Source: Torymus aiolomorphi (Eukaryota > Arthropoda > Insecta > Hymenoptera > Torymidae). Taken from it: a stretch of 64,000 nt of DNA. The translations under genes were made by a program, and so were the position numbers. This document shows positions 58,359-64,000 of this stretch, one piece after another; position 1 is the stretch's first letter; the number at the start of each line of letters is the position of its first letter. The notes beneath the pieces were generated by a model that had not been told where the DNA came from, made no database searches, and worked only from the letters and a program-made list of their open reading frames with translations. Location: assembly GCA_036365515.1 (NCBI GenBank), contig CM070873.1, forward strand, positions 70,430,529-70,494,528. The letters run 5' to 3'.

Positions 58359-58795
58359 TGGATACAAAAACATTAATGATAATATATTATGCTTTCTTTC
58401 ATAGTCTAATCAATTATGGGGTAATTGCCTGGGGTGGTGCGTACGATAATAATATGAAACTAATACAATCAACACAAAACAAAATATTGAAAATCATAAA
58501 TAAAAATAAATTCTCTCAAACTAATCCACCTCTTGAAATAAAAAAATTATTCCAGTTAGAGTCAATATCCTTACATTATTCTACATTAAGAAATAAATAT
58601 ATAAACAGTGCGAGCAAGACCAGAAACAAAACAATTCAATTACCTAAATGTGATAAAAGAATTAGTGATAAAAATAGCTACAATGAAGCTATAAGGGTCT
58701 TTAATGGGCTATCTAAGGATCTCAAAGTTATGAATTTAAGTAGACAATTAATGAAGAAAAAATTAAAAATGTTTATAGTAAAAGATGCAATATAA
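58350..58795 (+). pseudogene. LINE ORF2, part 4: C-terminal domain
   Basis: MIIYYAFFHSLINYGVIAWG, then LIQSTQNKILKIINKN and a basic C-terminus ending at TAA 58793. This is the usual thumb and tail of Jockey/CR1-type LINEs. No RNase H domain. Confidence 0.85.
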
Positions 58796-59089
58796 TTTCA
58801 AAATAATAATTAAATCTTAACCAATATATCTAACAAATTATTTAACTGTTATTTATGTACTACAATGGATTTTATCGATGTTAACTAACACTACGCACAT
58901 AACATTATATAGTTTTTTTAAGAATTTTGTAGTTTGTAATATTTTTTTAGTTTGTAAGTTTTCTGTGTACCAGATCTACACACAGGCAATAATATTTGCC
59001 TCAGTAGGATTTACTTACTTATGTATATTTCGTATATAATAATGTAATGTAAATATTTTCTGGAAATAAATAAAAAAAAAAAAAAAAAA
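58796..59089 (+). other. LINE 3' untranslated part and poly-A tail
   Basis: AT-rich non-coding sequence ending in AAATAAATAAAAAAAA and a run of A. No flanking duplication could be defined. Confidence 0.65.
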
Positions 59090-60700
59090 TTTTTTTTAAA
59101 TTTTTTATAACAATAATTAATTGTATCATACCCAATTTTATTTATGAATATTCGTAATAAATTAATATATATTTTTCGAAAATTCATTCTTCTTACTCTT
59201 TTTCTCGTGCGACAACCCGATATTTTTATAAATCAATTTTTTCAAAATATTATCACATGTTCAATTAGTTTTATTTTAAACCTCAAATTAATTTCAACCA
59301 AATATATTCTTCAATGAGTATAATAAGTGGTTAAAACTTGATCGCGCTGTAAATTACCCTCAATAAAAAACAAAAGCAAGTGAACAACACGCACGCATAG
59401 CACGTGTTATTTCCATTTTCTAGTATAGATATATCCAAAAAATTACGATTTGAAAAGAAGGCTAAATCAGTTTTAACTTCGAATATCTCTGAAATTCATA
59501 AACGAATTCTTTTACTCTAAAAACGCATATAATAAATAATATACACTCTACATCTCCGCCAAATTAAAAAAAAATTAAAACAAGTTTTCTCTAGTTATCA
59601 GGCGACAAATAAAATAACTTTGTAAAATAGGAAAATTTTGAATATCAAAAAGTAATTGTACGATCTTGATGAAAATTCACATACATAATATCTATATCAC
59701 ATACAAAATTGTCTAGAAATCTGTAGCTGATTCATAGAACCGTTCTCGAGAAATTACGATTTAAAAAAAAGTTTAAAAAATTTTAACCTCAAATATCTCT
59801 GAAATTTATGAACCAATTATTTTGTCCAAAGAACTCGACCAAGAGCTATACAAAATCTACCTCTACAAGGAATTTTGAAGAAATTACGACAATTTTCCCT
59901 CCGGAATCGTTGGACATACAAAACTCATTTTTTTCATTTTTCATGTTTTACGTTTTTGTTAATAACCAAAGAACCGTGATAGCTAGAAACTTTTTTTTTT
60001 TTAGAAAATATAGGTATTTTAATTCTCTTTTAAATGCTACCTATCCCATTCTGATGCATACAGCCGTTCTCGAGAAATTACGATTCGAAAAAGAGGTTAC
60101 AAAAATTTTAACCTCAAAAATCTCTGAAATTTATAAACCAATCATCTATTCCAAAGAAAGGTGCAGGTGGCAACCAAAAATCTACCTCTACAAGGAATTT
60201 TGAAGCGATTAACACAATTTTACTCCCGTAAATTGTCGCGACCTAAAACACGTTTTTTTCATTTATAAAATTTTTTCTCAAAAACTAACCAACAGAATGG
60301 ATTCAATTTTATACAGATTATAGCTATTCATAATCTCCATTATCATGATTTTTCTCAAAAAAATTGACCATTTAGTTTGGGAGTTATAAGCATTTAAAAA
60401 AAAAAACACGTTTTTGTTAATAACAAAATAACCGTGATAGCTAGAGAAATTTTTTTTTTTAAATATAGATTTTTTATGCTCTTTCGAACGCTACCTATCC
60501 GATTATAAAATTTAAATCCAATCATTAAAAAAAAAAAAGTACATTTTTCGAAAATAAAAAATTCGACATAAAACAAAAACGAATCAGTTAGTCGTACAAA
60601 TTAATTTTTTTCCCGAATTCGGAATCAAAAAACAAAAAAAATGAGACCCGTCCGGTTGAAATCGACCACGTAGATCCGAAAATAAAGCGGTATACATACA
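59090..60700. repeat. Diverged ~320 bp tandem repeats, AT-rich
   Basis: Three related blocks at about 59455, 59765 and 60075 share CGAGAAATTACGATT, a TTTTAACCTCAAATATCTCT core and TGAAATTTATRAACCAAT. Style and position before a CA microsatellite recall the repeat near 11260-12100. A 131-codon frame (59808-60203) runs through two units and is not considered a gene. Confidence 0.6.
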
Positions 60701-60707
60701 TACACAC

Positions 60708-60757
<50 letters not shown>

Positions 60758-60772
60758 ACACACACACATCCA
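60700..60772. repeat. CA microsatellite
   Basis: A CA run with a few CG and CAT interruptions. Minus-strand cysteine/valine frames over it are artefacts. Confidence 0.95.
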
Positions 60773-60904
60773 TACAGACATTTTCTAAAATCATGTGACA
60801 CAAACTTCTAACACCTTTATTCATGTTTCTAGAGCAATTTAAAGAAAATTAAAATTTTACTATTACAAAGCTTCCTCTATGAGGAAGCAAAATAATTGGA
60901 TAGA

Positions 60905-61210
60905 GTACGGAAAAAAGTGTAGTTTGACTTTTTTCAAAGTGAATTATTACTTATTCAAAAGTACATAAATTATTACTTTATTCCAAAGTACTTTTTCACT
61001 TTTTCAAAAAATAAACTTTTCACTTATTCAAATAAGTCATGATAATTTTCACTTAAATAAAAAGTAAAAATTCACTTTTTATATAGGTGGTTACGAATTC
61101 ACTTATTGAAAAAATTAATATGCACTTTTTCTAAGTGCACGACTATGTACTTGCCCAATAAGTACATATACACTTAAAATAAGTGATATTTCACTTATCT
61201 TACTTTAGAG
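60905..61210. repeat. Word-repeat block with TTCACTTATT / AATAAGTGAA
   Basis: CACTTATTCAAA, CTTATTCAAATAAG, AAGTACTTTTTCAC and AATAAGTGATATTTCACTTAT occur in both orientations throughout, so the stretch can fold on itself at several scales. It is probably a decayed foldback element; ends were not defined. Confidence 0.45.
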
Positions 61211-61213
61211 AGT

Positions 61214-61620
61214 AAACTTACAGTTAATCTAAATTCTTTGTTGAGTTGTTCGTTGATTCGTGGGCCGGTGGTGCCTTCTTGAGGCTGGAACCTTGCAGCG
61301 GATACTCGAGTCTCCGGTATTTCGGCCGTAATCGATTATGCAGTGGCGCGCCGGAGGAAGTCGGGAGTGACCTTGTCTCCTCGTTTCCGTGCGGTTTTAT
61401 ACCCGACGAGAAGATGAAAAGATGAAATAAGTGTTACGCGTAAGTCGGGCGCTTACACGTCGATTTCGGCAAGCATTCACAGGAATGCTGACGGCAACCG
61501 CGATTTTATACTACCATACGCGATATACATTAGCGTGTCTGATTGCGAAAAATGACTGGAATGTGCGTTGATGACAGATGTCGTCATACTATGTGACGAC
61601 GGATGTCACATTAACCCTCT
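61214..61620 (-). promoter_or_regulatory. GC-rich promoter-like block, candidate solo LTR or first exon
   Basis: On the minus strand a TATA box (GGGTATAAAACCGC) lies at about 61388-61401. A CpG-containing stretch follows, and AACTGTAAGTTTAC near 61213-61226 can act as a splice donor. The block also begins TGTGACATCC and ends CTCAACA (minus), as an LTR could. No target duplication or neighbour gene decides between them. GC content is far above the flanks. Confidence 0.35.
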
Positions 61621-62675
61621 TTTAAAATCGTAATTATTCGGGAACGCATTTATGTATACTAGAAAATGGAAATGACATGCGCGTGTGTTGTGTACCTGCT
61701 TTGGTTTTGTGATAGCCATTTATTATTTTTAAGGTTAAAACCTTTTTGTTACATCGGGAATTCCAGAAAGAGCACACAAATAGGGACAGCCATACTGTTA
61801 GAGACAAGTAACCTATGTGTGAAATTTCACAAAGAAAATATAATTTGAAGTAAAGGTTATTTAGGAATTTTAAAAGGTATTGACGATAATATTACAATCA
61901 ATTATTTTATTTATTTTTCACACATAATTTAAAAAAAATCATATCTATTGCTTTATTCATATTTTATACATAATTTAAAAATTAATACTTTTTAATCTTC
62001 ATAAATGAATTTAATTATAATTATGTCATAAATTGTTGCAAAAATTAAAAATTTTGTTATTGAAACTTAATTAAAGGAATAAGCAAATTAAGTTTGAGGA
62101 AGCTACGGGCCAATGAATTGGCAGCGGTTTTTTTCAATTGTTTGGTGCAGGCGCTAAGGCATTGATGTATTTAGGCTCGTGTTTATCTCGCCAGACAAGA
62201 CTATGTTCGAGGACTTGAGTTGCAATATCGTCAGTCTGAAATTACCGGAAGGATTTTACAATAAATCTAGTAGAAAATATCCATATGAAAATCAATGAGG
62301 AATCCGTATCCAATCCATAGAATTCATAGAAGAATCCGTCGTTAAATATTATAAGGAAATCAACATGAAAATTGATATGGAATTTTTTATACAAATAGAG
62401 ATTTCGCTCCTCGAAGGCGTCAGCTGTGTGTGCTAAGTAGTCATGGTATTTTGAAATTCCACCTACTTGCGCTCTCCAACGTTCTCCGACGTTGCACGCA
62501 GCTGATCATCGTCTCAGGTGCATCAAGGTTTGCGCACTTATTTCTTACATGAATTCTTTCGTATGCTAAAATGAGGGCGGGGGGGGGGGGCAGATATCTC
62601 TCCCTCCTCAACTTACAATAGCCACGATAGTAATGAATTCCATGCTAGTTTACGCGCCTGCTACATGCTTCTTAA
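61621..62675. other. AT-rich DNA with the dispersed motif
   Basis: Contains the third copy (62091-62135) of the GAGGAAGCTA..GCCAATGAATTGGCAGCGG motif. A G run at 62578-62591. An open frame at 61666-61848 is not recognised. Confidence 0.35.
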
Positions 62676-63238
62676 GGGGGTCTCACCAACGAGGCCCGAA
62701 CCCACAGAGCACGGCGCCCCATGCGACGCGTACAGGCTCTCGCATGCGCTCCCCCTCTCTTTCTGTTGAGAGTTGCTTGCTACGGGACTGAGCACAGACA
62801 CCGAGAGACGCCTGTCTGTGTGCGCAGCAAGCGTGCGCGCCAGCGGCGCTCCCGCTCTCTCTCCCCTTGCCATGCATGCGTCTCACGCGCGCGTGAAATC
62901 TAACCTGATATTCCGCACTTTCAATTAACGTATCTCACGAACGAGACTGCTGAGCTTTCTCAGATTTGAATGTCTTGTTCTAATAGATGTTATTAATAAC
63001 ATTTCGGTTTTTAGAAAAATTGCTAAGAAAACTTTTCGAGTTACAGACGAAAACGTTCATTTCGCGCGGGCCATCCCATAAGGTGCTGTGTTAAAATGCG
63101 CGACTTTGATGTTTAATATCTCGAGAACTAAACCGCTGGGAGTTTTTAGATGGAAATATCTTATAGACAATAGTATTATCAACACCTGGTCAAAATTGAG
63201 AGAAATTTCCAAGAAAAGGCGTTTTGGGTGAAACCCCC
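62676..63238. mobile_element. TTAA-flanked non-autonomous DNA element
   Basis: The left end GGGGGTCTCACC and the complement of the right end (GGGGGTTTCACC) match, and TTAA lies on both sides (62672-62675, 63239-63242). TTAA duplications are typical of piggyBac and Kolobok transposons. The interior has a GC-rich left half (62690-62890) and an AT-rich right half with no recognised protein. Confidence 0.65.
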
Positions 63239-63242
63239 TTAA

Positions 63243-64000
63243 CGCTACGTCAGCGCGTACAACAGCTCGACTGCGAATTGCGAATCGATATTAATTGATT
63301 CATTAATTCAATAGTTGCGGTCACCGCTTCAGAATGCTTTGATCACTCACATCATTGTATTTTAATTTTTTGTTTATACTATTTTAATTCTGGATCAGGT
63401 TACAACCTGATAGAACTACAACCATCACGATTAAGATTTCGAATCGCCAAAGAATTTTTAGTGCACAATGAACTTGTCTCTCATGCACCTGGGGGCTGAT
63501 TGAATCAAACGATATCTCGAAAGTCAATAGAAAAGTCGACAATAAGGGTGCGATCCCACACATGCGTTCCGTAAAATTAAACGGAAAGACAAAATCGGAA
63601 TGAACTTACAATTCGAATAATGGCGCGCGGATTTCCGTTACGTTTTTACAAAGCCCTAGTCCCATGAGAGTGAGAAAAAACGCCGGAATGAGGATTGTAG
63701 TGTTTCAAGAAATTAATTTGATAATAATTTTAAGGAAACATAATTTTATTTTGTTCAGTATTTATTAAATTGTTGTTTTTTAATTTATTCTAATGCAATT
63801 TCAGCATTATATCAACAAATTTTGATAAGTTTTAACCGAAAGTGAGGTTAGAAAACCATTCCGCTAAAAAAAAGTACTCCATGGGAATAGGGTGTTGAAA
63901 TTTTCGTACGCAATTGAAGCGCTAATTTTTAATTTAAATATACTTATAAAATAATATAACAAAATGAAATCGGATATTTATTCAAGTTTAATAGTGAGAA
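63243..64000. other. Unassigned DNA to the window end
   Basis: No gene or element was recognised on either strand. Confidence 0.4.

Larger units (their letters stand above)
54240..59089 (+). mobile_element. Second LINE with poly-A tail
   Basis: Non-LTR retrotransposon with ORF1 (coiled coil, zinc knuckles), ORF2 (endonuclease, reverse transcriptase) and a 3' untranslated part ending in an A run (about 59072-59089). The left border is uncertain. A motif at 54283-54322 (shared with 667 and 62091) lies upstream of ORF1, so the element may begin after it. At least five small indels and one stop disable it. Confidence 0.85.

Noticed and set aside
59808..60203. 131-codon ORF
   Set aside because: It runs across diverged tandem repeats; no family and AT-driven composition.

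Overview
The window reads as nuclear DNA of an insect. It is AT-rich and intron-bearing, packed with insect-type retrotransposons, and carries exons of an insect odorant-receptor gene. A hymenopteran is plausible from the receptor style, but the sequence alone does not fix the species. Only two host genes show recognisable exons: the last four exons of a 7-transmembrane odorant receptor (1000-1667, +) and, convergent with it, the C-terminal end of an SLC6 neurotransmitter transporter (2839-3142, -). A third host-derived piece is a broken fragment of the second-largest RNA polymerase III subunit (about 47965-48441, +). Almost everything else is mobile or repetitive DNA, much of it nested.

Layout. 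0-4.9 kb: host exons and AT-rich DNA. 4.95-6.77 kb: a 1.8 kb palindrome. 7.6 kb: a small inverted repeat. 8.37-9.55 kb: foldback element A1, next to a decayed LINE reverse-transcriptase end (9.56-10.4 kb) and a TA-flanked MITE (10.45-11.14 kb). 14.24-16.80 kb and 17.13-30.24 kb: two copies (A and B) of an unclassified 2.5 kb repeat with a short conserved ORF and two tandem arrays. Copy B is interrupted by a 5'-truncated Penelope-like element (17427-28061), itself interrupted by a 9.1 kb Ty3/Gypsy retrotransposon with near-identical GC-rich LTRs (17709-26795). 30.3-34.2 kb: a tandem-duplicated segment hit by a 2.05 kb foldback element (31807-33859). 34.24-40.46 kb: foldback A2, split by a Jockey-type LINE (34911-39973). 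41.5-43.8 kb: a ~121 bp satellite with a 727 bp higher-order period. 43.8-45.3 kb: foldback A3 inside another palindrome, followed by a truncated Copia element (to 46.7 kb). 46.8-49.9 kb: a second copy of the 30 kb segment with the Pol III fragment, short tandem repeats and foldback C (49215-49811). 51.1-51.8 kb: a triplicated sequence. 54.2-59.1 kb: a second LINE with a poly-A tail. 59-64 kb: AT-rich repeats, a CA microsatellite, a promoter- or LTR-like GC-rich block and a TTAA-flanked element.

The most notable theme is a set of unrelated inverted-repeat (foldback) elements whose arms are built from many copies of a short self-complementary word, a different word in each family: TCCTATAGGA, TTGTGCACAA, AATCGCGCGATT, CCGCGG, ATGAGATCTCAT. 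For three families, uninterrupted paralogous sequence in this same window gives the exact boundaries and target duplications (2, 6 and 3 bp). No coding capacity in the window explains how these elements moved. All retroelement ORFs carry stops or frameshifts; none looks able to move on its own as written.
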